A stretch of 62,126 bases of DNA from NCBI GenBank assembly GCA_019136135.1, contig JAGVUR010000043.1:1-62126 (forward strand), in the 5' to 3' direction. The notes below the pieces were generated by a model that worked only from the letters and a program-made list of their open reading frames with translations, was not told the origin of the DNA and made no database searches. Positions 24,286-33,183 of the stretch are shown here, one piece after another (the first letter of the stretch is position 1; each line of letters starts with the position of its first letter). The DNA is from Verrucomicrobiota bacterium (GTDB lineage Bacteria; Verrucomicrobiota; Lentisphaeria; Oligosphaerales; Oligosphaeraceae). A program made the position numbers and the translations under genes.

Positions 24286-27200
24286 ATGAAAACCACGCTC
24301 AACTTAATTTTCCTCGCCTCGCTGACGGTCGCATCGCTAACAACGAATGCGGCAACGCCAATCGCACAATGGAGATTTGACGAGGGAACCGACGTCTTTA
24401 TTTCCGATGACGGACCCGACTTCTACGAAGGCATCGCCAGCAACACAACCTGGGTCAAGGGCGATTTCGGCACCGCCATCAAGCTCTCGGGAAATGATTC
24501 CTACATCACCCTACCCACTCCGACTCAACTGATGAACGCCTCCGAAGCCTCCCTTTCGATTTGGGTTTACTGGGAAGCCGGCGATCGCCAATACCCAAAC
24601 ATCCTCACCTCGGGCTGGAATCCTGGCGGCATGTTGATTTTCGTCACCGGGAATTCCTGTTCGTTCCGCCTAGGGAGACCAGGTCATCGGGCCGGTGTCG
24701 CCGGCGAGAAATGGTACGAGCAATCGTCCCATTTCATTTCCAACTTCCCCCTGAAGACCTGGACTCACTTGGCGGTCGTATTCAAGCGCCCGATTGTCAC
24801 CACCTACGTCAATGGAGCCCAAACCGGAACCGCACGATGGGACGACGTCATAGCGCCCGCAAACGAAATCACACTCGGACGTTGGTACGGTCCAGTCTCG
24901 CATCAGGGACTCCTGGACAACTTCGCCATCTTCGACAAGGCGCTAGACATTGACCAAATCAAGCAACTCGCGGACAGGAAAGGACGAGACAACCCAAATT
25001 ACACCGACTGCGAGGACATCGACGACTCAAAACCGATCCTCACGCTTGACACGCGCTGCGCGACATTCACCATCTCGGACAAAAACGCCATCACCAGCAT
25101 CATGCAAAAATCACCCCGCCGCGAATTGGTCGAGGCGCCAACCCCGCTCTGCAAGATCCGACTCAAAAACGGCAGAACCCTGACTCCAAGGAAACTCTCA
25201 CTCAAAGGCGACAATCTCCTGGTCGCGGAATTCTCAAGAAACCTGGGGCAAATCACGATCGAAGCCGTCTCAAAAGGCGAGTACATCACGTTCACACCAA
25301 AGGAAATAACTGTCCAGGACGTGGAAATGCTCACCTTCTGCGCAGTTTCGCCGTCGCCGCAAAAGTACCTGGGCACCATGTCGGGCATGTCCAGCGACGA
25401 CGAGTCGGGCGTCGGCGTCCGTTCCCTTAGCCTGAAAGTCGCGATGTCACGGCAACATTCACCACGCTTGCTCAGCGCCAGTTCAGAATCGAAATACGGT
25501 CTCACCGACGTATCCGCCGCAATCGCCGCAGGACCGCGAAGCGAATTGACCACAATCTTCAAGACGATGGAACAAAACGAACCGGTGCCGAAATCGATTC
25601 ACGGCGGACCGCATGCCCTGGAAAGCAACCTGACACGGGGTTCATACCTCTTCGCGGACCTCAGGGCGACAGATACAGACCTGTGGATCAAGCTCGCAAA
25701 GCAAGGCGGATTTGAATTCATACACCTGCATGGTTGGTGGAAAACACTGGGACACTACGACATCAACCGGGGATACTACCCAAATGGACTTGAAGACATG
25801 AAGAAAACAGTTGACAAGATCCATGACGCCGGACTCAAGGTCACCTGCCACACCTTGACCGCATGCATCGACCCCAGGGATCCGTGGGTCTCGCCAGTCC
25901 CCTCGGACGACCTGATCGCAACCTACACCTACACCCTCGCAAAGCCCTTCGCAAAGGACGACACGATCCTCTACGTCAACGAAGAGCCAGGTCCCAAGCA
26001 CGAAGTCATATGGAGCTATTCCTGCAACGGAAACGCGATCAAAATCGGCAAGGAAATCATCCAATATACGGAAATCTCCAGGGAAGAAGGAAACTACTGC
26101 TTCAAAAACTGCACCCGAGGCGCATTCAAGACGACGCCCCAGGACCATGCGCAAGGCGCAAAGGCGGACTACCTGCAGCAGCGATACATCGCCTTCTACC
26201 CAGACCCGGATTCCAAGCTCGCAGACGATCTGGCAGACGCCATCGCCAACGTCTATAATACCCTCGGACTTGACGGAATCTACTTCGACGGCTCCGAAGG
26301 CATGATGTCAAGGTACGGAATCGATACGATGAGATGGAAAATCTTCCAAAGGCTCAAGAACGGAGGCATCACCGAGGCAAGCTGCTGGGGACACAACTCC
26401 TGGTGGTTCCACTCAAGGCTCGGCGCCTGGGACCATCCGGTCTGGGCCAACAGGAGAAACCATGACGCACACGTCGACCAGTCACTGAGATTCAGGCTCG
26501 CAGACCTTGTCCAGCCACAATTGGGCTGGTGGGCGCCACGAGGACCTTCAACCCATGCAAGAGGGCACTTCCCCGATGAAATGGAATACTTCGGAGCGAA
26601 AAACCTCTCGATTGACGGACCAATGTCCATCCAATCCGTCAACGTCTCAAGAAATCCCTGGAACGCAAGAATCCAGGAAATGATGACGATCCTAGGCTGG
26701 TACGAACGCTTCAGGATGGCAAACTACTTCACAACGGAAGACCTCCTCCCGCTGCAAGGAAAAAAAGCAGACTTCAGGCTCAGAATGGACGACAACGGCC
26801 AGTGGAAGCTGACCCCGGTCGCATACAATTGGCATACAGCAACGCCAAGCTCAAATTCCTGGAGCGCAAACAACCCGCACAAGGCGCAACCCTACAGGGG
26901 AAGAATCGAGGCGCTCTACACGATCCATCAACTTAATCAAAAAGTCCAACCCGTACTGATCGACTTCGCGGAAATCGACCAAATGGACGAAAAACGCTCC
27001 AAAAGCGGACAAATCCAGCAAACGCTCTCAGTCGTCACGGACGACACGAAGCTGGCGCCGAAAAACCTGAGGATCCAGGCCGTCAACCAATCCGATTCTT
27101 CCAGGGGCGCCTGGACAATCGTCGGAAAAAACTATCCCCACCCCTACCATTCAATGCAAAACGGGCGTGGTTTCGGCTTCTGGGTCAAGGGCGATGGCTC

Positions 27201-28794
27201 CGGCGCACTCCTCAACCTGCAGGTTTGCACCCCAAGTGTCTATCACGGAGCGATTTCCGACCACTACGTCGACCTGGATTTCAAGGGTTGGAAATACGTG
27301 GAACTCCTGTTGAGGGAACGTGATTCCGACAGGATGGCCGACTACGAATGGCCCTACTCCACCAATGCGGCCAGCCACGCAATCTGCCGCAACGCGATCT
27401 TCCCCAACGCGCTTTCGTCAGTCAAGCTGATCATCAACGAGATTCCCGCCAAGGGCGGCGTCGATATCATCGTTTCCCCGATCATCTCCATCCCGCAAAC
27501 CAAGAACAACCTTGAAAACCTAGCCCTTTCGGTCAATGGAAAATCCATCGGCATCCCGGTCGTCATGCAATCGGGAGACTACCTGGAACTGGAAGGCGAA
27601 GACGATTGCGCCCATTATGACGAACGTGGCGAACTGATCACGCGATTCAAGCCAGTCTGCCCAAATGGCTGGCCAACCATGAACGAAGGAGACAACTCGA
27701 TCACGCTCCAGGCAAGCAGCGTACAACAAGCCCTCACGCCAAGAGTTGAAGTCGTCTCCATGAACCTCGGCAATCCATTTGGAACCCGATCCGACAAGGT
27801 TGACTGGAAATACCTCAAGGACGAATACGAACTCCCAAGAACGATCCATGCGCAAGACGGACTCTCAAACAAGCTGAACGTCTTCAGAAGAAACGAACAG
27901 GGCAAATCACCAAACGACAACCCGAAACTCGAAATCGAACTCTATGTCGCAAGCGCAGGAGCCAATACGCAAGCCTACGCCGACGCCTCGGCGCTCGTAC
28001 TCGACAGCTGCGACAACCTCGAACACTACAAGGCTTCAGAGAGAAACGACTATCCAAAATTCGCCTTCGACTCCGAAAACCAGGGTACAGCCAAGCCTGG
28101 AGTCACATTCGACACGGCGCTGATGAAATCACAATATGCACCCAATGGATCCCTCCAGTTCAACGCAAGATCCGCAAGGTCGGATACGGCGGGATGGGCC
28201 GCAATCGGCAGGCGATTCGACAAGCCGATCGATATCTCCAACGGAAAGACCCTCGCGTTCTGGCTCCATGGCGACGCTTCCGGCTCGGTATTCAAGGTGC
28301 AGCTCAGAGACGTCAAGGGAATCTGGCACGACATGACGGCAAGCGTATCCTTCAATGGATGGAAATACGTCGAATTCAATCTCGCAGGCGCAAAACTCGA
28401 CCTCAAGCAGGTCGAATACATCCTCTACTACTACAATGGATTGCCGGCAGGAAGGACGATCGACAGCGCAACAACCGAAGGCACCCTGGTCTCCTGTGCA
28501 ATCTCGCCGGTCAAGATCCTCAGCGACACCAGCACCCTGGATACCCCGACCCTCACCATCAACGGGACGAGCATCGCCTTCCCTGTCAAACTCGAAAGCG
28601 GGCACACCCTCGTCTGCGAGGACGAACTCAACTGGATCGTGCTGGACATTGCCAGAAAGCCAATCGCCCAGGGCAAGCTCACCACTGCCTTCCCGAAGCT
28701 GAAGCCGGGACCGAATCCCGCAATCCTGACCTTCGACAACATGAAGGATGAAACCTTCAATGCCAGACTCGCAATCATCAAGCACTACCAATAA
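24286..28794 (+). CDS. Very large secreted LamG / TIM-barrel protein with duplicated C-terminal modules
   Basis: 1502 residues, with signal peptide KTTLNLIFLASLTVASLTTNA. Residues ~25-235 are a LamG-like concanavalin fold (WRFDEGT, LSIWVYWEAG, VYVNG-like VTTYVNGAQ, LDNFAIFDKAL). Residues ~470-830 look like a TIM barrel with HLHGWWKTLG, a strand LGLDGIYFDGSEG (about 660-672) carrying two Asp as in GH31/GH36-type barrels, and SIDGPMSIQSV. Two related jelly-roll modules follow (GFWVKGDGSG...WKYVEL about 935-1070; AFWLHGDASGS...WKYVEF about 1293-1411), each trailed by a small beta domain (LSVNGKSIGIPVVMQSGDYL; LTINGTSIAFPVKLESGHTL). Good AAGGA ribosome site. I cannot assign a glycoside hydrolase family. 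Confidence 0.7.
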   Translation: MKTTLNLIFLASLTVASLTTNAATPIAQWRFDEGTDVFISDDGPDFYEGIASNTTWVKGDFGTAIKLSGNDSYITLPTPTQLMNASEASLSIWVYWEAGDRQYPNILTSGWNPGGMLIFVTGNSCSFRLGRPGHRAGVAGEKWYEQSSHFISNFPLKTWTHLAVVFKRPIVTTYVNGAQTGTARWDDVIAPANEITLGRWYGPVSHQGLLDNFAIFDKALDIDQIKQLADRKGRDNPNYTDCEDIDDSKPILTLDTRCATFTISDKNAITSIMQKSPRRELVEAPTPLCKIRLKNGRTLTPRKLSLKGDNLLVAEFSRNLGQITIEAVSKGEYITFTPKEITVQDVEMLTFCAVSPSPQKYLGTMSGMSSDDESGVGVRSLSLKVAMSRQHSPRLLSASSESKYGLTDVSAAIAAGPRSELTTIFKTMEQNEPVPKSIHGGPHALESNLTRGSYLFADLRATDTDLWIKLAKQGGFEFIHLHGWWKTLGHYDINRGYYPNGLEDMKKTVDKIHDAGLKVTCHTLTACIDPRDPWVSPVPSDDLIATYTYTLAKPFAKDDTILYVNEEPGPKHEVIWSYSCNGNAIKIGKEIIQYTEISREEGNYCFKNCTRGAFKTTPQDHAQGAKADYLQQRYIAFYPDPDSKLADDLADAIANVYNTLGLDGIYFDGSEGMMSRYGIDTMRWKIFQRLKNGGITEASCWGHNSWWFHSRLGAWDHPVWANRRNHDAHVDQSLRFRLADLVQPQLGWWAPRGPSTHARGHFPDEMEYFGAKNLSIDGPMSIQSVNVSRNPWNARIQEMMTILGWYERFRMANYFTTEDLLPLQGKKADFRLRMDDNGQWKLTPVAYNWHTATPSSNSWSANNPHKAQPYRGRIEALYTIHQLNQKVQPVLIDFAEIDQMDEKRSKSGQIQQTLSVVTDDTKLAPKNLRIQAVNQSDSSRGAWTIVGKNYPHPYHSMQNGRGFGFWVKGDGSGALLNLQVCTPSVYHGAISDHYVDLDFKGWKYVELLLRERDSDRMADYEWPYSTNAASHAICRNAIFPNALSSVKLIINEIPAKGGVDIIVSPIISIPQTKNNLENLALSVNGKSIGIPVVMQSGDYLELEGEDDCAHYDERGELITRFKPVCPNGWPTMNEGDNSITLQASSVQQALTPRVEVVSMNLGNPFGTRSDKVDWKYLKDEYELPRTIHAQDGLSNKLNVFRRNEQGKSPNDNPKLEIELYVASAGANTQAYADASALVLDSCDNLEHYKASERNDYPKFAFDSENQGTAKPGVTFDTALMKSQYAPNGSLQFNARSARSDTAGWAAIGRRFDKPIDISNGKTLAFWLHGDASGSVFKVQLRDVKGIWHDMTASVSFNGWKYVEFNLAGAKLDLKQVEYILYYYNGLPAGRTIDSATTEGTLVSCAISPVKILSDTSTLDTPTLTINGTSIAFPVKLESGHTLVCEDELNWIVLDIARKPIAQGKLTTAFPKLKPGPNPAILTFDNMKDETFNARLAIIKHYQ

Positions 28795-28810
28795 CCATCG
28801 TGGAGGCGCC

Positions 28811-31573
28811 ATGAACAACGTAACAAACATTCTTGCCTTGCTCGCCTTGTCATCGCTGGCTGTCGCCGATGTCACGATCAAGGCGCCCGAAGAGGGAGGC
28901 ACCAGGCTCCAGCGCTTCGCCAACCCGCCTGCCTCCGCCAGATTGCTGCCAATCAGGCACAGAACAAGCCCGGATACCAAGCAGATCGACAACGAAATCA
29001 CCAACCATATCGAATGGGGATACGGCGGCTATGCAACCAATGTCTCCTTCAACGGCTACGTGGACGATCCCAACCAATGGCCGCCATTCCTCTATCGCGT
29101 CGAACAGGCGCGCAAGACGGGCATGACACTTTGGCTTTACGACGAATGCGGGTACCCATCAGGAACAGCACGCGACTTGGTGCTCAAGAACAACCCCGAA
29201 TGGGAAGCGCGCGGAATGCTCGCCGCCTACGAAGATGCGCAGCCTGGCGAAGAAGTCGAACTGAAATTGCCGCCTGGAAACCTCCATCTGATCCTTGCGT
29301 TTCCAATGGTCAATTCCATGATCGTACCTGAAGAAGCCGTCAAGATACCACTCCCGCGGAACATGGAAACCATCAAGTGGAAGGCGCCTGAAACAAAGGG
29401 CACGAACTGGAAAATCGTCGCGTTCTCCGAAGATTACATTTACGAATCGACCCATGCCGCCATCAGCCTGGCGCGAAAGGAGCACTACATCAACCTGCTG
29501 ATGCCGGAGCCGACCGCGAAATTCATCCAGGTCACCCATGATGCGTACGCAGAGAAGCTTGGAGACAAGCTCAAGTGGTTTACAAGCACGTTCACTGACG
29601 AGCCGTCGCTGATGTCGGTCTGGTCAAGACCGATGCCCTACCTCGTCATTCCCTGGGCGCCCGAACTGCCGAAACACTACCAAGACAAGACCAAGCGGGA
29701 TCTCTTCGGCGACTTGCCAGCCCTTTTCTTCCAGACCCAGGACAATTCAAACGCACAAAAGCGATTTGACTTCTGGAGCCTTGTCGGCGACCTGGTCGCC
29801 AAGAACTTCTGCGGTCAAATCACCGATTGGTGCACGAAGCATGGTATTCTCTCTGGCGGGCACTTGCTTGCCGAAGAAGGCATTGAAGCGCACGTCCCCT
29901 ACTACGGCGATTTTTTCAAGGTGCTCAGGGGACTCTCCGCACCAAGCATCGACTGCCTCAACAGCCTCCCCCCTCACGTCCCATGGCAAACGGCGCTCTT
30001 CGCCTCAAGCGCGGCGGAGCTCAATGGAAACAAGTACGTGATGTGCGAAATTTCATCTCATGTGCAAAGCTACAGGCCACAGGGAGATACCAGGCCAAGA
30101 TACATGGTTTCGGAAACGGAGGTGATCGGCTCGCTCAATCGTCTGGCATGGGGCGGCGTCAACACCTTCACCAGCTACTACAATATCAGCCACCTCCCCA
30201 AGGAACAGCATATCCGGATCAACGAGCAAATCGGCCGGGTCAACACGATTATGGCAGAAGGACACTCCGCGGCGGACATCGCAGTCCTCTACCCGGCCGC
30301 AACGCTGCAAAGCACGCTCCAACCACTCAAGCACGGAGCTGGAGGACGCCAAAACAGGCAGGTCGCAAACGCTTTCAGAGCCGCTGGAAGCAATCTCTTC
30401 AATGCAAATCGTTCCTTTATCTACATTGACGCAGATACCCTGGAAAACGCAACCATCAAGAACGATACCATCACCTACAGGAACCTCGTCTGGAACGCCA
30501 TTGTCCTTCCGGCCGAGACAATCCTCCCGCAAAAGGCGATGGACAACCTCCACCAATTCTGGCAAAATGGTGGAATCGTCGTCGCAATCGGAGACATCCC
30601 CCAAAACAGCACTACTCAATTCCCGTCGCCTTCAATCAAGAAGCTCGCAATGGAAATGTTCGGCGACGCAAACCCAAACACAACCGCCAGCACCAATATC
30701 TCAAGCAAAAAAGGATTGGCGGCATTCCTCAGCCTGCCTAACGCATACCTCCTTCCGCAAATCCTGGACAAAACCCTCCAGCCGCCTGTCGCAGACAAGG
30801 AAGGCATCAAAAACACACCGCTCAGAACCGCGCACCGAAGAACGGAAGACGGCGACGTGTTCCTGATCATCAATGACAACGACAAGGCATGGGATGGCTC
30901 AATCGTACTTGCAACCAATGCAACCGCAACCATCTGGAACCCAGAGGACGGAACTACAGCCTTGGCAAGCATCCAAGACAATGCCTTCAAGCTGCAAATC
31001 AACCCGTACGCCGCAAAAATCATCACGACGACCGAGCCACTGAACCCAATCAGGCGTTACCCGAGTGAAATCGTCACGCTGCCGCAAGTCGTCGAAATCG
31101 ACAAGAAGCCCGATTCCATCACCAATTCCGCCAGGCAGAACGACCTGGAATCCACGATCGAACCCCAGGCTGACGGCACGGTCAAGGCATCAGCCACCGT
31201 CAAGACGACCAATGTCGATACCTTCCAATTCGTCTCATTCAACTACGACGAATCCCCCTTCAAGGCCGATCAGCAGGGAATCTTCTTCGAACTGTCGATC
31301 CCAGATGGACAGCCACATGCGCCGAACGTCTTCTGCTTTGTCAGAAACAAGGAGAAAACACCATTCCTGGCGACGACCCAATATACCTTCGCTGTGCCAA
31401 GCAAGAAGGTCCAGGTCTTCATCCCCTTCTCTCAATTCGGGGCGCACGGACACAATATCAACAAAATCGAGGCCAAGGACATCACCTCGATCCAAATCGG
31501 CTGGGGCGGGTACTTCGGCGTCAAGGGACAGACGATCGATTTCATCACATCGCCTCCTAAAGCATTCAAGTAA
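28811..31573 (+). CDS. Secreted GH106-like glycoside hydrolase
   Basis: Secreted relative of the enzyme at 4967. The ATG at 28811 follows GGAGG and gives a signal peptide NNVTNILALLALSSLAVA; an upstream in-frame ATG inside the preceding gene is less likely. GH106-type segments are LWLYDECGYPSGTA, FTSTFTDEPSLMSVW and SGGHLLAEEG, matching AWLYDENGWPSG, IFTDEP and GHHVLEE of the first protein. A C-terminal beta-sandwich (about residues 790-920) probably binds carbohydrate. It is 16 bases after the LamG protein, so both should be coexpressed and act outside the cytoplasm. Rhamnosidase activity is a family-based inference. Confidence 0.78.
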   Translation: MNNVTNILALLALSSLAVADVTIKAPEEGGTRLQRFANPPASARLLPIRHRTSPDTKQIDNEITNHIEWGYGGYATNVSFNGYVDDPNQWPPFLYRVEQARKTGMTLWLYDECGYPSGTARDLVLKNNPEWEARGMLAAYEDAQPGEEVELKLPPGNLHLILAFPMVNSMIVPEEAVKIPLPRNMETIKWKAPETKGTNWKIVAFSEDYIYESTHAAISLARKEHYINLLMPEPTAKFIQVTHDAYAEKLGDKLKWFTSTFTDEPSLMSVWSRPMPYLVIPWAPELPKHYQDKTKRDLFGDLPALFFQTQDNSNAQKRFDFWSLVGDLVAKNFCGQITDWCTKHGILSGGHLLAEEGIEAHVPYYGDFFKVLRGLSAPSIDCLNSLPPHVPWQTALFASSAAELNGNKYVMCEISSHVQSYRPQGDTRPRYMVSETEVIGSLNRLAWGGVNTFTSYYNISHLPKEQHIRINEQIGRVNTIMAEGHSAADIAVLYPAATLQSTLQPLKHGAGGRQNRQVANAFRAAGSNLFNANRSFIYIDADTLENATIKNDTITYRNLVWNAIVLPAETILPQKAMDNLHQFWQNGGIVVAIGDIPQNSTTQFPSPSIKKLAMEMFGDANPNTTASTNISSKKGLAAFLSLPNAYLLPQILDKTLQPPVADKEGIKNTPLRTAHRRTEDGDVFLIINDNDKAWDGSIVLATNATATIWNPEDGTTALASIQDNAFKLQINPYAAKIITTTEPLNPIRRYPSEIVTLPQVVEIDKKPDSITNSARQNDLESTIEPQADGTVKASATVKTTNVDTFQFVSFNYDESPFKADQQGIFFELSIPDGQPHAPNVFCFVRNKEKTPFLATTQYTFAVPSKKVQVFIPFSQFGAHGHNINKIEAKDITSIQIGWGGYFGVKGQTIDFITSPPKAFK

Positions 31574-31597
31574 ACTCATCTCACGCAATCTCAAGAT

Positions 31598-32560
31598 ATG
31601 GCTCGAAAACCAAGACGAAAAAACAAGATTCCATCCATTCGAAAACTCAAGAAATACGGAATCATCGCAATCAACGTGGTGATACTGCTCGTCGGGATAA
31701 CCTGGTATGCTTTCCAACCACAAGCACGAAAGCAGGAAGTCAACCGACTTGTCTCCATCTACGCGGAAAACAGAAAGAACATCTCGCTGATCGAACTGGC
31801 ATCCGATATCTGGACGCTATACTACGGGAAAAACCTCGTCCCTTGCGACGTGATGCCCGGAGAACAGCCGCTCTTCGGAGGAATCCCGACAACAGAACAG
31901 AACCTAGCCGTCAGGACGCTTCAAAACGACGCCTACTGGGTCGGCTACAGCGAGGAACGAAAAGCCCCGGTCTGGTGCGCATACCGGCTCTTCTCGCCGC
32001 CAAAAAACGCCAAGGCCTCGGAAAGACCGGGCCAATTCATGGTTGACGACCGCACGATCGCCAAAGTCTCCTCGGATCACTATACCGGTTCGGGATTTGA
32101 CCGAGGCCATATGGCGCCGAACAACGCAATCGCCATTTGCTACGGAGAAAAGGCGCAGCAGCAGACCTTCCTGATGTCGAACATCGTTCCGCAACGCCAC
32201 GACCTCAACGCCGGTCTCTGGAAAACATTGGAATCAAAGGAATTGTATGCCTACGCGCCGCGCTGCAAGGAAATCTGGATCATCACAGGACCGATCTACC
32301 CGAAGAAAATCGTACGCACAATGCCCTCGGGCATCCCGATCCCTGATGCATTCTACAAGATCATCGTCGATCAGGTCGACAATCAGCTCCGCGCCCTCGC
32401 CTTCATCTTCGAGCACAACGCAGACAAGAACAAGCCACTCGATCACTTCCTCGCTTCCATCGATGAAATCGAGGAAAGGACAGGCTTTGACTTCTTCAAC
32501 GAACTCCCGGCAGAAGTACAAGATTCACTCGAAGCGCAAAAACTCGGCTCCATCTGGTAA
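31598..32560 (+). CDS. Membrane-anchored DNA/RNA non-specific endonuclease (NUC1 family)
   Basis: A 320-residue beta-beta-alpha-metal nuclease. A basic N-terminus (ARKPRRKNK) precedes one transmembrane segment (about residues 24-43, IIAINVVILLVGITWYAF), so the enzyme is probably anchored facing the periplasm. The catalytic DRGH motif is in SGFDRGHMAPN (about residue 168), followed by FLMSNIVPQRHDLNAGLW with the metal-binding Asn. It is 24 bases downstream of the GH106-like gene. A role in scavenging nucleic acid or degrading incoming DNA is inferred. Confidence 0.88.
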   Translation: MARKPRRKNKIPSIRKLKKYGIIAINVVILLVGITWYAFQPQARKQEVNRLVSIYAENRKNISLIELASDIWTLYYGKNLVPCDVMPGEQPLFGGIPTTEQNLAVRTLQNDAYWVGYSEERKAPVWCAYRLFSPPKNAKASERPGQFMVDDRTIAKVSSDHYTGSGFDRGHMAPNNAIAICYGEKAQQQTFLMSNIVPQRHDLNAGLWKTLESKELYAYAPRCKEIWIITGPIYPKKIVRTMPSGIPIPDAFYKIIVDQVDNQLRALAFIFEHNADKNKPLDHFLASIDEIEERTGFDFFNELPAEVQDSLEAQKLGSIW

Positions 32561-32632
32561 TTCATTCAAAAAATTCATCCGCTTCTGTGGAAAAATCGCT
32601 TTTGCGCACTATAGTAAAGCTGTTTTTCACGC

Positions 32633-32706
32633 AACCCCGTGGTGTAATGGTAGCACAACTGGTTTTGGTCCAGTTAGTTCAAGTTCGAATCTTGACGGGG
32701 TTGCCA
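32633..32706 (+). tRNA. tRNA-Gln(TTG), CCA encoded
   Basis: The acceptor stem AACCCCG/CGGGGTT with discriminator G and encoded CCA, D-arm GTG/CAC, anticodon stem ACTGG/CCAGT with loop TTTTGGT (anticodon TTG), and T-arm TCAAG/CTTGA make a full 74-nt cloverleaf. G73 is the expected glutamine discriminator. Confidence 0.95.
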
Positions 32707-32755
32707 TTGATTTGCTTGGCAAGTCCTGATGACTTTTCACTCTAAAATGCTTTTC

Positions 32756-32842
<87 letters not shown>

Positions 32843-32891
32843 ACCCAATGGTTGGAACCAATTCGAAAAGCAACTTTGTAATCCTAACTAC

Positions 32892-32978
<87 letters not shown>

Positions 32979-33059
32979 AGACTCGTCCAGCACTGGTTCA
33001 TATCAAAACCAGTGCTTTTTTTGTGCCTAAAATCGACCACAAACAACTCCAGAGCCCCC

Positions 33060-33170
33060 AGGACCACAAAAACCCAACATCAACGTCCCAAGTCCCAGAA
33101 CCTCCAGTCACATAAGTCCCATTTGTCCCATAGGTCTCATAGGTCCCAGTCCCAGTCCCATACAGTCCAG
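33060..33170. repeat. GTCCCA-rich short-period repeat, second block
   Basis: The words TCCCATTTGTCCCATAGG, TCTCATAGGTCCCAGTCCCA recur after a leader containing AAAACCCAACATCAACGTCC. It parallels the block at 19655-19740. No gene is seen between the second tRNA-Leu and the GH5-like gene. Confidence 0.75.
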
Positions 33171-33183
33171 AACTTTGCGAGAC

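Noticed and set aside
28748..28810. Upstream ATG for the secreted GH106-like gene inside the LamG gene
   Set aside because: The 28811 ATG has a perfect GGAGG and begins a normal signal peptide; the longer form would bury it.
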